Below are positions 24,982 to 33,020 of a DNA stretch of 64,000 nt, piece after piece. Source of the DNA: Streptomyces sp. S.PB5 (GTDB lineage Bacteria > Actinomycetota > Actinomycetes > Streptomycetales > Streptomycetaceae); contig NZ_JAQMWP010000003.1 of the NCBI RefSeq assembly GCF_030403745.1, forward strand, positions 372,001 through 436,000. The letters run 5' to 3'. Made by a program: the position numbers and the translations under genes. Numbering within the stretch: the first letter of the stretch is position 1; each line of letters starts with the position of its first letter. Below the pieces are notes generated by a model that was not told where the DNA came from, searched no databases, and saw only the letters and a list, made by a program, of their open reading frames with translations.

Positions 24982-25581
24982 ATGGCGGAAGCACGAGTGA
25001 AGGCCCGCTCCCGGCGCAGGGAGTCCATGTTCGGCGAGCGGTTCTCGGTCTTCGCCGAGTGTCTGCTCACCGGGGTGTGGATCGCCGTGGCCTGTCTCGG
25101 GGTCGTCACCTATCCGGCCGCCTTCGCCGCCGGCGCCCGGCATCTGCGGCGTCGTACGACGCACGAGGGCGGCGGTTGGCGGGCGTTCGTCACGGACTTC
25201 CGTACGGCCCTGCGAGGTGGGTGGGTTGTCGGGCTCGCCGGGTGGGCGGTGGTCCTCGCGGTCTGGGTGGACGTCCTGGCCGCGCGGGCCGGGATCCCCG
25301 GCGGGCCGTTCGTCGGGGCGGTCGGGATCTTCGCGCTGATCGGGGTCGCGGTGGCCCTGCTGCGGGCGGCGGCCGACTGGACGCCCGGTGACGCCTGGCG
25401 GGTGCTGCTCGCGGACGCCGGACGGCGGACCGTGCTCGATCCCGCCGGGTCCTTCCTGATCGTCTGCGGGCTGGGTGTCGTGGCCCTGTCCGCCCTGTTC
25501 GTCGCGCCGCTGGCGGTCCCCGTGCTGGGGGCCGTCGCGGCGGCGGCCGTCGCCGTCGAGGAACGCTTCCGGCGCCGCTGA
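24982..25581 (+). CDS. YesL-like (DUF624) membrane protein
   Basis: The 199-residue protein has about four to five membrane segments and the pattern of the YesL/DUF624 family. A cytoplasmic basic N-terminus is followed by a first span ending GVVTYPAAFAAGARHLRR, then a soluble loop and further spans. YesL-like genes are found beside pectin and other oligosaccharide ABC importers in Bacillus and actinobacteria, though the function is unknown. It starts 25 bp after the second permease with AAGGCGG upstream and so belongs to the same operon. Confidence 0.82.
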   Translation: MAEARVKARSRRRESMFGERFSVFAECLLTGVWIAVACLGVVTYPAAFAAGARHLRRRTTHEGGGWRAFVTDFRTALRGGWVVGLAGWAVVLAVWVDVLAARAGIPGGPFVGAVGIFALIGVAVALLRAAADWTPGDAWRVLLADAGRRTVLDPAGSFLIVCGLGVVALSALFVAPLAVPVLGAVAAAAVAVEERFRRR

Positions 25582-25688
25582 CGGGCGGCGCCCTCGCACA
25601 AGGTCGGCGCCCTGGGCGTCGTACCTCTCTCTGTCATGCCCCTGGCCAGCTGCATGGAAAAAGACTTCCCGCACGGAAAGGAAAGGCC

Positions 25689-28427
25689 ATGTCCCCCATC
25701 CCCCGCAGGTCCATCCTCAAGGCGGCCGCCGTCGCCGGTGCCGCCGCACAGTTCAGCTGGGCGCTAGGAGCCAAGGACGCGCAGGCCGCGCCGAGAGCCG
25801 CGGAGGCCGACGACTCGCCCGTGGTCCTGGACTGGCTGGAGGACGGCGGCCTCGGTGCCGCGCCCGGCTCCACGCTCGGCGTGCCCTGGCCGAAGGGCGT
25901 CCATCAGGAGGACCAGACCTTCGCGATCACGGACGCCGACGGCAAGGCCGTGCCCGTGCAGTCCTGGCCCATCGCCTACTGGCCGGACGGCTCCCTCAAG
26001 TGGACCGCCCACGCCGTCAGTTCGGGCAACGGCAAGCTCACGCTGACCGCGGGCGAGACCGCCGTACCGGAGAAGAAGGTCACCGTCGACAAGAGCGGCG
26101 GCACCGTCACCGTGTCCACGGGTGTCATCACGGCGAAGATCGGCAAGTCCGGTGCCACGCTCATCAAGTCGGTCACCCGCGGCTCCATCGAGATCGCCAG
26201 AAACGGCAAGCTCGTCCTGATCCGCCAGCCCGAGATCGAGGACGAGGACCAGGGCGCGGTCAAGACCGAGCGCTTCGACGGGGCCATCTCCGAGGTCACC
26301 GTCGAGCAGGAGGGGCCGGTCCGCGCGGTCGTCCGCATCGACGGCAAGCACCGCAAGGGGAACCGCAGTTGGCTGCCGTTCTCCATCCGCCTGTACTTCT
26401 ACGCGGGCGCCGACTCCTTCCGGATGGTGCACACCATCACCTTCGACGGCACCCAGGAACCGGGCAAGGCCAGCGGGGACTTCATCCGCGGCATCGGCGT
26501 CCGGTTCAACGTGCCGATGCGGGACCAGTCGTACGACCGGCACATCCGCATCGGTGGTGAGGGGACCGGTCTGCTGCGGGAAGCGGTCAAGGGCATCACG
26601 GGTCTGCGCCGCGATCCCGGTGCGGCCGTGCAGGCGGCGCAGTACGCGGGCCAGAAGCTGCCCGACCCGGCCACCTGGGACCAGCGGGTCACCACCCGCC
26701 TCCAGTACATCCCCGAGTGGGGCGACTACACCCTCTCCCAGCTCTCCGCCGACGGCTTCACCCTGCGCAAGCGCACCAAGAAGGGGCACGGCTGGATCGG
26801 CGCCGGCGGCGGCAGGCGGGCCTCCGGGTTCGGCTATGTCGGTGGCGTCAGCGGCGGATTCTCCTTCGGCCTCAGGGACTTCTGGGAGAAGTTCCCGGCC
26901 CAGCTCGACATCCGCGACGCCCACACCGACGAGGCCGAGGTCACCCTCTGGCTCTGGTCGCCCGAGGCACAGCCCATGGACCTGCGCTTCTACCACGACG
27001 GCATGGGGCAGGACACCTTCGCCGAACAGCTCGAAGGCCTCAACATCACCTACGAGGACTACGAACCGGAGTTCGGCACGCCGTACGGCATCGCCCGCAC
27101 CTCGGAACTGCTGTTCTGGGCCAACGAGTCGACCCCCACCCCGGCGAGGCTCGCCGAACAGGTCGAAGCCGTACGGGTGTTGCCGCAGCTCGCCGCGCCG
27201 CCCAGGCAGCTCATCAAGGCGAAGGTCTTCGGGCCGGGGCTGTACTCCGAGCCGGACCGGTCCACCCCGGCCAAGGCGAAGATCGAGGACCACCTCGACT
27301 TCCTCTTCACCTACTACAAGGACCAGGTGGAGCAGCGCCGTTGGTACGGCTTCTGGGACTACGGCGACATCATGCACACCTATGACACCGTCAGGCACCA
27401 GTGGCGGTACGACATCGGCGGCTACGCGTGGGACAACTCCGAGCTCTCGCCGGACCTCTGGCTGTGGTTCGCGTATCTGCGCTCCGGCCGCTCGGACATC
27501 TTCCGGTTCGCCGAGGCGATGACCCGGCACACCGGCGAGGTCGACGTCTACCACCTCGGCAAGTGGGCGGGGCTCGGCACCCGGCACGGCGTCCAGCACT
27601 ACGCCGACAGCGCCAAGCAGCAGCGCATCGCCAACACGACGTACCGCCGCTACTACTACTTCCTCACCGCGGACGAGCGCGTCGGCGACCTCATGCACGC
27701 CAACGTCGACTCCGACGAGACGTTCCTCGTCCTCGACCCGATCCGCAAGATCCGCACCGAGCCCTACACGCCCGACCGGCACGCCCTGTCGATCGGGTTC
27801 GGCACGGACTGGAGCGGGCTCGTGTCGGCGTGGCTGACCGAGTGGGAGCGCAAGGGGCCGAAGTGGGAGAAGGCCAAGGCGCGGGTGCTGTCGACCATGG
27901 AGACGATCGGCGCCCAGCCGAACGGGTTCGTGCAGGGGAGCGGGCTGTACGACCTCGACACCGGTAAGTTCGCGATCGCCTCGGCGCCGGTGGTCGGGGT
28001 CTCGCATCTGTCCGCCGTGTTCGGGCTCAACGAGCTGTGTGCCGAACTCATCGACCTCGTCGACATCCCGGAGTTCAACGAGGCGTACTACGACTACTGC
28101 CGGTACTTCAACGCCACGAAGGCCGAGCAGGCGGCTCGCTACGGGTCCAACTTCGGGACGCTGCTGCTGTTCCAGGGGCACTCGCGGCTCGACGCGTATG
28201 CGGCGGTGCGGACCGGGGACGAGAAGCTCGCTGCGCGGGCGTGGCAGAAGTTCTACAACTCCGACGGGTACAAGGAGTCCTCGCCCTGGAAGACGGAGGA
28301 GTTGAGCGGGCCCGTGGCGTTGGTAGCGGGTAGTGAGGCGGCGTGGGTGTCTACGAATGACACTGCGTTGTACGGGCTTGCCGCCATTGAGAATCTGGCG
28401 CTGCTCGGGGACAAGATGCCTTCGTAG
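25689..28427 (+). CDS. Tat-exported exo-rhamnogalacturonan lyase-like protein (YetA/PL26 type)
   Basis: The 912-residue protein starts with a Tat signal (PRRSILKAAAVAGAAA, probable cleavage after AQA near residue 35). The rest matches the YetA-like/PcRGLX layout: an N-terminal beta-sandwich (LGVPWPKGVH, VQSWPIAYWPDGSLKW), a central beta domain and a C-terminal alpha/alpha-barrel-like region with many Tyr/Trp (YYKDQVEQRRWYGFWDYG, GGYAWDNSEL). PL26 enzymes remove unsaturated galacturonosyl-rhamnose from chain ends of rhamnogalacturonan I. Next to the importer it would feed disaccharides to uptake. Family assignment is by pattern recognition; substrate is inferred. The ribosome-binding site is GGAAAGGAAAGG. 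Confidence 0.82.
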   Translation: MSPIPRRSILKAAAVAGAAAQFSWALGAKDAQAAPRAAEADDSPVVLDWLEDGGLGAAPGSTLGVPWPKGVHQEDQTFAITDADGKAVPVQSWPIAYWPDGSLKWTAHAVSSGNGKLTLTAGETAVPEKKVTVDKSGGTVTVSTGVITAKIGKSGATLIKSVTRGSIEIARNGKLVLIRQPEIEDEDQGAVKTERFDGAISEVTVEQEGPVRAVVRIDGKHRKGNRSWLPFSIRLYFYAGADSFRMVHTITFDGTQEPGKASGDFIRGIGVRFNVPMRDQSYDRHIRIGGEGTGLLREAVKGITGLRRDPGAAVQAAQYAGQKLPDPATWDQRVTTRLQYIPEWGDYTLSQLSADGFTLRKRTKKGHGWIGAGGGRRASGFGYVGGVSGGFSFGLRDFWEKFPAQLDIRDAHTDEAEVTLWLWSPEAQPMDLRFYHDGMGQDTFAEQLEGLNITYEDYEPEFGTPYGIARTSELLFWANESTPTPARLAEQVEAVRVLPQLAAPPRQLIKAKVFGPGLYSEPDRSTPAKAKIEDHLDFLFTYYKDQVEQRRWYGFWDYGDIMHTYDTVRHQWRYDIGGYAWDNSELSPDLWLWFAYLRSGRSDIFRFAEAMTRHTGEVDVYHLGKWAGLGTRHGVQHYADSAKQQRIANTTYRRYYYFLTADERVGDLMHANVDSDETFLVLDPIRKIRTEPYTPDRHALSIGFGTDWSGLVSAWLTEWERKGPKWEKAKARVLSTMETIGAQPNGFVQGSGLYDLDTGKFAIASAPVVGVSHLSAVFGLNELCAELIDLVDIPEFNEAYYDYCRYFNATKAEQAARYGSNFGTLLLFQGHSRLDAYAAVRTGDEKLAARAWQKFYNSDGYKESSPWKTEELSGPVALVAGSEAAWVSTNDTALYGLAAIENLALLGDKMPS

Positions 28428-28442
28428 GGCTTCGGTTGTGGG

Positions 28443-28518
28443 GAACTGCGGGCCGTTTGTGGCTGGGCGCGCCCACGCGGCGGTAGCCGCACATTGATGC
28501 GGCCCCGCGCCCCCAAAC
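28443..28518. repeat. Streptomyces intergenic palindromic repeat
   Basis: The stretch containing tggctgggcgcgcccacgcg and gcggtagccgcac resembles a common Streptomyces intergenic repeat able to form a hairpin. It lies between convergent genes and may end both transcripts. Confidence 0.45.
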
Positions 28519-28521
28519 AGG

Positions 28522-30855
28522 TCAGTGCATCTTCCCTAGGGCATCTCGCACCCTCCGGACATCCCTGATGCGCTGCTCGTACGTCGCCCCCAGTGTCAGC
28601 AGCAGGAGGCCCGCCAAGGCCGGCGGTACCCAGCGGGGGAGTGCATCGGTCACCTGGGCGATGTACGGGGCCAACTCGTGCAGGGCGTCCAAAGTCAGGA
28701 CGGAACCCCCCAGTACCAGCGGGGCCTTGAGGTTGTGGCCTGCGCCCAACAGGGTGAGGGACAGGGCCGCCAGGCCCAGGAGCAAGGGGCGGGTCCAGTC
28801 GGGGTCGGTCCAGGCCGTCGCCAGGCTCGGGAGGAGGGTGGCGGCCAGACCGGGGGCGTACGCCGTCCAGGACGAGGTCTCGGGGGCGCGGAGCCTGCGC
28901 AGGTGGCCGATGAGCAGGGCCGGGATCGTCACCGGGACCGTGTACGCCTCGGGCATCGTCACGTCCCAGGCGGCCAGGCGCACCCAGGTCGCCAGGACGA
29001 ACAGGACGGCGGCCGCGTAGCCGACGGGGTGGCGGTCCGGGCGGATCGCCGTGCCCGCGGCGATCACTGCGCACACGGCCAGGACCAGGGCGAGCATCGG
29101 CAGGTCGGTGACCGCCAGGCCGATGGCCAGGAGCGCGGCCGCGGCTCCGGTCACCTCGATGGGGACGCGGTCGTGCACCCGTGGTGCGATCAGCGCCGCG
29201 GCCACCGGGACCGCCAGGACCAGCAGGGCGGTGTGGTGCGGCGGCCAGTCCGCGGCCGCTCCTGTCGCGCAGGCGAGCGCGGTGGCGTACGACAGGGCGG
29301 CCGGGGCCGTGAGCGACGTGTGCCGCCAGGAGACCGCCGCGAAGAACGCGGTGAGGGCGGTGAGCGTGGTCAGGGTCGCCGTCTGGGACGCCAGGGCGGT
29401 GAAGGAGAGGCCCACGGAGGTGGCCAGGGCGAGGATCGTCGTGGTCGGTTGGGTGTACGGGGCTGCGAGGGTGACCGCCGTCAGGGCGCCGAGAGTCAAC
29501 AGGCCTGTCGTGTAGGGGAGTTCCAGGACCGCCGGGAGGGTCAGGGCCGCCGCCCAGGTGAGGACCAGCGCGCCGCTCACGGCCCGGGGGCGCCGGTCGG
29601 TGTTCCGCACGGTCAGGGCCAGGACCGCCGCCACGGCCACCAGGACCAGCGGGGCCGTCGCCGTGTCCGGCGGCCAGGGGGCGTCCAGGGTCACCGCGTC
29701 ACGGATGTCCGCCGGCGCTCCGGACCAGGCCCGGGACGTCCAGGCGACCGGGCCCAGCAGGGTGATCGCCACGAGCGGCAGCGCCCACAGCACCGCGAGC
29801 GCCTGGACGGCGGCGGAGGCCCAGGTCAGACCGGTCCGTACCGGCTGCGGCAGCCGGTCGAGGCGTACGGCCGCCAACAGGGCGATTCCGCAGGCGAGAT
29901 GGGCCGGAACCGTCCAGGTGTCCGGCATCGCGGGGCGGGCCGTGCCGGCCAGGGCGGCGACCGTGAGGAGGCCAAAGGCCGCGGCGAGGCCGGCGGCGTG
30001 GCCCTTGCTCAGGCCGCCGCGCCACGCCGCGCCCAGGGCGATCGCCGCCCCGAGGAGGACGAGCGCCGCCGCACGGGCGGCGGCGCTCGGACCGGTGGCC
30101 GCCCAGGAGAGCGCACCGGCCGTCAGCGCGCCCGAGGCGCCCAGACCGTACGCGCCCACAACGGCGACGGCACGTACGGAGTTCAGGGTCACCCGGAGCG
30201 CGACAACTGTGTCGAACGCGGCCGTCACCAGCAGCGCGGCCGCGACTCCGTGAGCGCCCGCGGAGGCCGCGGTCGCCCAGAGGAGCAGCGGGAGTTGGGC
30301 CGCGGTCAGCGCGGCCGGGAGGGGAAGGCGCAGCTCGGACGCCCCGGGCAGCCGGCCGTACGCCGTCCACACCGCCGCCAGCAGGGCCGACGCGACGGCC
30401 GTGTAACCCTCGCCGTCCGTGTCCGGGAAGGCCACGGCGTACAGGGCGTACGCGTCGAGCACCGTCAGCACCAGACCCAGGCCCGCCACCGACTCGGCCG
30501 TCGAACGCAGCCCCCGCTTCACCAGGAGCAGCGGGGCGGAAAGGACGGCCAGCGTGACCGCGCCGAGCACCGTGCCCCGGCCGGCGATCCCCAGGTGACC
30601 CCAGCTGACCAGCGTGAACACCATCGCGGCAATGGTCAGCAGGACACCGCCGAGCAGCAGCAGGGCGTTCTGCACGCCGGGTGCGCTGGTCTCCGGGCGG
30701 GGCGATGTCACGGGGGCCGGCTTCGTCGGCCGCGGCTGCAGCGTGGCGACCAGCCACGCCCGTCGGGCCAGCAACTGGGCCCGGCGGCGGTCGAGTTGCC
30801 ACAACTCGGCATCGAGGAGCCGGAGCTCCTCGGCCGGGGGCGGGATCTGCGTCAT
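28522..30855 (-). CDS. Large polytopic membrane protein (SCO7629-like), unknown function
   Basis: The 777-residue protein starts with a Leu/Arg-rich coiled-coil-like helix (residues about 5-45; LDAELWQLDRRRAQLLARR). It then consists almost entirely of hydrophobic segments, about 20 or more spans, rich in Ala, Leu, Thr and Val. It ends with a short basic tail (YEQRIRDVRRVRDALGKMH). The architecture resembles a Streptomyces family annotated only as integral membrane protein. No transporter or glycosyltransferase motif is recognisable. The ATG at 30855 follows CTCCAGGGC; an in-frame upstream ATG at 30891 was rejected. Confidence 0.78.
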   Translation of the reverse strand: MTQIPPPAEELRLLDAELWQLDRRRAQLLARRAWLVATLQPRPTKPAPVTSPRPETSAPGVQNALLLLGGVLLTIAAMVFTLVSWGHLGIAGRGTVLGAVTLAVLSAPLLLVKRGLRSTAESVAGLGLVLTVLDAYALYAVAFPDTDGEGYTAVASALLAAVWTAYGRLPGASELRLPLPAALTAAQLPLLLWATAASAGAHGVAAALLVTAAFDTVVALRVTLNSVRAVAVVGAYGLGASGALTAGALSWAATGPSAAARAAALVLLGAAIALGAAWRGGLSKGHAAGLAAAFGLLTVAALAGTARPAMPDTWTVPAHLACGIALLAAVRLDRLPQPVRTGLTWASAAVQALAVLWALPLVAITLLGPVAWTSRAWSGAPADIRDAVTLDAPWPPDTATAPLVLVAVAAVLALTVRNTDRRPRAVSGALVLTWAAALTLPAVLELPYTTGLLTLGALTAVTLAAPYTQPTTTILALATSVGLSFTALASQTATLTTLTALTAFFAAVSWRHTSLTAPAALSYATALACATGAAADWPPHHTALLVLAVPVAAALIAPRVHDRVPIEVTGAAAALLAIGLAVTDLPMLALVLAVCAVIAAGTAIRPDRHPVGYAAAVLFVLATWVRLAAWDVTMPEAYTVPVTIPALLIGHLRRLRAPETSSWTAYAPGLAATLLPSLATAWTDPDWTRPLLLGLAALSLTLLGAGHNLKAPLVLGGSVLTLDALHELAPYIAQVTDALPRWVPPALAGLLLLTLGATYEQRIRDVRRVRDALGKMH

Positions 30856-30898
30856 GCCCTGGAGTGTGGTCCGGGTCACGCCACAGGGCATGAGTGCG

Positions 30899-30919
30899 CG
30901 TACTCAGAACGTACTCAGA
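30899..30919 (+). repeat. 10-bp direct repeat upstream of the SRPBCC gene
   Basis: cgtactcaga occurs at 30899-30908 and 30910-30919, an 11-bp period (one helix turn). It lies between divergent genes and could be a regulator site. Confidence 0.4.
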
Positions 30920-30941
30920 TCCCTCCGGGCAGACTCTGTGC

Positions 30942-31388
30942 ATGGACTGGAGCCATTACCGCTTCCGCACGCAATGGGCCCTGCCCGCGACGCCCGCCAC
31001 CGTCTACGACGTGCTGGAACAGGCCGAGGACTACCCCCGCTGGTGGCCCCAGGTCCGCGAGGTGGACCGTCTCGACGACACCACCGGCGTCATCACGATC
31101 CGCGCCACCCTGCCGTACGACCTGGTGTTCACCGCGCGCGAGGTGCGGCGCGACCGGGCGGCCGGGGTGCTGGAGATCGCCATGACCGGGGATCTGGAGG
31201 GGTGGGCACGCTGGACGATCGTCGGGGACGGCACCGGGAGCCTTGCCCGCTACGCACAGGAGGTCCACGTGCACAAGCCGCTCCTCAGACGGCTCGCCGT
31301 GCCCGGGCGGCCGGTGTTCCGGGCCAACCACTGGCTGATGATGCGGGCCGGACGGCGGGGGCTGGCCGCGTACTTGGAAGCGGTTTGA
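30942..31388 (+). CDS. SRPBCC/START-fold protein (polyketide cyclase/dehydrase-like)
   Basis: The 148-residue protein has the START-like fold pattern: an N-terminal strand leading to PATVYDVLEQAEDYPRWWP, a central sheet with alternating hydrophobic residues, and a long C-terminal helix (NHWLMMRAGRRGLAAYLEAV). Such proteins bind hydrophobic ligands in a cavity or act as cyclases. There are no polyketide genes nearby, so a housekeeping lipid-binding role is equally possible. It is divergent from the large membrane protein gene. Confidence 0.86.
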   Translation: MDWSHYRFRTQWALPATPATVYDVLEQAEDYPRWWPQVREVDRLDDTTGVITIRATLPYDLVFTAREVRRDRAAGVLEIAMTGDLEGWARWTIVGDGTGSLARYAQEVHVHKPLLRRLAVPGRPVFRANHWLMMRAGRRGLAAYLEAV

Positions 31389-31414
31389 AGGAAAGGCGCG
31401 GGGACCTGTATTGT
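31385..31414 (+). promoter_or_regulatory. Promoter of tRNA-Val copy B
   Basis: TTGAAG (31385-31390), an 18-bp spacer and TATTGT (31409-31414) put the start near 31421, 7 nt before the mature tRNA. The -35 overlaps the stop of the SRPBCC gene. Confidence 0.6.
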
Positions 31415-31427
31415 TCAGTGCGTTCCC

Positions 31428-31499
31428 GGGCGATTAGCTCAGTGGGAGAGCGCTTCGTTCACACCGAAGAGGTCACTGGTTCGAACCCAGTATCGCCCA
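31428..31499 (+). tRNA. tRNA-Val (CAC), copy B
   Basis: The 72-nt mature sequence is identical to copy A at 21429-21500, with anticodon CAC. Flanks differ between the two copies. Confidence 0.96.
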
Positions 31500-31507
31500 C
31501 CGGGAGA

Positions 31508-31541
31508 AAGCCGGTCCGTATCACACGGACCGGCTTCTTTT
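31508..31541 (+). terminator. Intrinsic terminator of tRNA-Val copy B
   Basis: A perfect 12-bp stem (aagccggtccgt/acggaccggctt, loop atcac) is followed by cttttt. It is one of the few terminators here with a real T-run. Confidence 0.85.
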
Positions 31542-31556
31542 TGTTCCGGCTCCCGC

Positions 31557-32285
31557 TCAGGCGGCCTCAGCCGGCACGTCCGGGCGCAGCGGCCACGCCG
31601 GGTCCACCGCCTCCGGGGTGCCACTGCGCGCGAACCACGCCTGCAGCCCCCGCGCCTGCGCCGCGTGCCAGCCCGTCTGCAGGTGGTGCAGTTCGTTCGG
31701 TGACAACCGCTCGAGCCGCGCCGCGAAACGGCGCCCCACCGCCCGTACGACGTCCAGGGCCGCCAGCGCGTCCGCGCCCGCGTCGTGCGCGCCGTCCAGG
31801 GTGACCTCGTAGTGCGCGCACAGGTCCGTCAGGGTGCGGCGGCCCTTGCGGTAGCGGTCCAGGTGTTTGTCCAGGACCCTCGGGTCCAGCACCAGCAGCG
31901 GTGACGACCGGAACCAATGGTCCAGGGACGAGGCGCGATGCCGGCGCAACTCCCGGTCCAGGATGGTCAGATCGAACGGCGCGTTCATGACCACCAACGG
32001 GCGGCCCGCGGCGGCCTGTTCGGCCAGCTGTTCCGCTATCTCGTACATCACCGGCGCCGGCCAGCGGCCGTTGCGCTGGAGATGGTCGTCCGTCAGTCCG
32101 TGCACCGCCGTCGCCGCCTCCGGCACCGGCACACCCGGGTTCACCAGCCATCGGGTCACCCGCGGCCGGGTCCCCGGGGCGTCCTGGACGACGACGGCGG
32201 CCGACACGATCCGGTCGGTCTCGACGTCGACACCCGTGGTCTCCGTGTCGAAGGCGGCCAGGGGCCCCTCGTACCAGCACGTCAT
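31557..32285 (-). CDS. DEDDh 3'-5' exonuclease (DnaQ-like)
   Basis: The 242-residue protein has all exonuclease motifs of the DEDDh class: ExoI AAFDTETTGVD (Asp and Glu), ExoII NAPFDLTILDREL (Asp) and ExoIII AHDAGADALAALDV (His and Asp). It resembles the epsilon proofreading subunit of DNA polymerase III but is a stand-alone protein, as found in several copies in Streptomyces; DNA repair or RNA trimming are both possible. The C-terminal about 60 residues are extra and contain a helical LSPNELHHLQ segment. The ATG at 32285 is the first reasonable start. It is divergent from the DUF4365 gene. Confidence 0.92.
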   Translation of the reverse strand: MTCWYEGPLAAFDTETTGVDVETDRIVSAAVVVQDAPGTRPRVTRWLVNPGVPVPEAATAVHGLTDDHLQRNGRWPAPVMYEIAEQLAEQAAAGRPLVVMNAPFDLTILDRELRRHRASSLDHWFRSSPLLVLDPRVLDKHLDRYRKGRRTLTDLCAHYEVTLDGAHDAGADALAALDVVRAVGRRFAARLERLSPNELHHLQTGWHAAQARGLQAWFARSGTPEAVDPAWPLRPDVPAEAA

Positions 32286-32453
32286 ACCTACACAACCCCT
32301 CGTTCACCCACGGCAGCTGACGCACCGTCTTCTGCCATTTTGGTGATACCCGGGCTGTTTGCGCCGTACGCCGGAAGGACACAACAGGAATACGGGTCTT
32401 TGCAGTTCAGCGACCCGCGGTGCGGATTCACTGAACGTGGAAGGCTGTTGGTC

Positions 32454-33020
32454 ATGGCGATAGCGCAGCCCGAGCGGGGCGGGCTGCTGCCCGAGCGCAC
32501 GGGCCCCCTTCGCGGCACACTCGCCACCACCGCCTGCATGGAGACCTTGCAGGTGGGCTATCTGCACGCCGTCGCGGCGGCGGCCGGCTGCTCGTTGTCG
32601 CAGCCCTTTCCGGACAACGGCATCGACTGGCACGTCAGTCACGGCTCGCCGGGGCACACGGTGGACGACGAGGTCACCATCAAGGTGCAGCTCAAGTGCA
32701 CCTACCAGGTACCGCCGAACCCGCCGGGCCGGTTCTTCTCCTTCACGCTCGACAACGACCACCTGCGCAAGCTCGCGCGCACCCCCGTCTCGGTGCACAA
32801 GATCCTCGTCGTCATGCTCGTGCCGAGATCCCAGGACGAGTGGCTGCGCGCCAGCCACGACCGCCTGGACCTGCGGCACTGCTGCTACTGGGTCAACCTG
32901 GCCGGCCACCCGATCACCGGCCGGACCCGGACCACCGTGCGGATACCGACCTCACGCATCTTCGACGACCGGGCGCTGTGCGAGATCATGACGCGGGTCG
33001 GGACGGGAGGCAGACCATGA
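32454..33020 (+). CDS. DUF4365 domain protein (possible PD-(D/E)XK-type fold)
   Basis: The 188-residue protein matches the DUF4365 pattern: CMETLQVGYLHAVAAAAGC, then DNGIDWHV and VTIKVQLKCT. Asp58 in GID and Gln79-Leu-Lys81 are placed as in PD-(D/E)XK nucleases of the QxK variety, so a nuclease-like role is possible but not shown. The rest (RSQDEWLRAS...CCYWVNLAG) fits the family. The start is ATG at 32454. Its stop overlaps the next gene's ATG (ATGA), so the two should be made together. No DNA methylase, helicase or toxin gene is adjacent. Confidence 0.8.
   Translation: MAIAQPERGGLLPERTGPLRGTLATTACMETLQVGYLHAVAAAAGCSLSQPFPDNGIDWHVSHGSPGHTVDDEVTIKVQLKCTYQVPPNPPGRFFSFTLDNDHLRKLARTPVSVHKILVVMLVPRSQDEWLRASHDRLDLRHCCYWVNLAGHPITGRTRTTVRIPTSRIFDDRALCEIMTRVGTGGRP

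Noticed and set aside
25764..28181. 805-codon antisense frame to the PL26-like gene
   Set aside because: Shadow frame caused by GC-rich third positions; no motif is visible.
28678..31185. 835-codon plus-strand frame opposite the large membrane protein
   Set aside because: It is Arg/Gly/Gln-rich noise; the minus-strand product has consistent membrane segments and a good start.
21429..31499. tRNA-Val pair as attachment sites of an integrated element
   Set aside because: No integrase, excisionase or plasmid-transfer gene lies between them and both tRNAs are complete with their own promoters; they are treated as duplicate genes.
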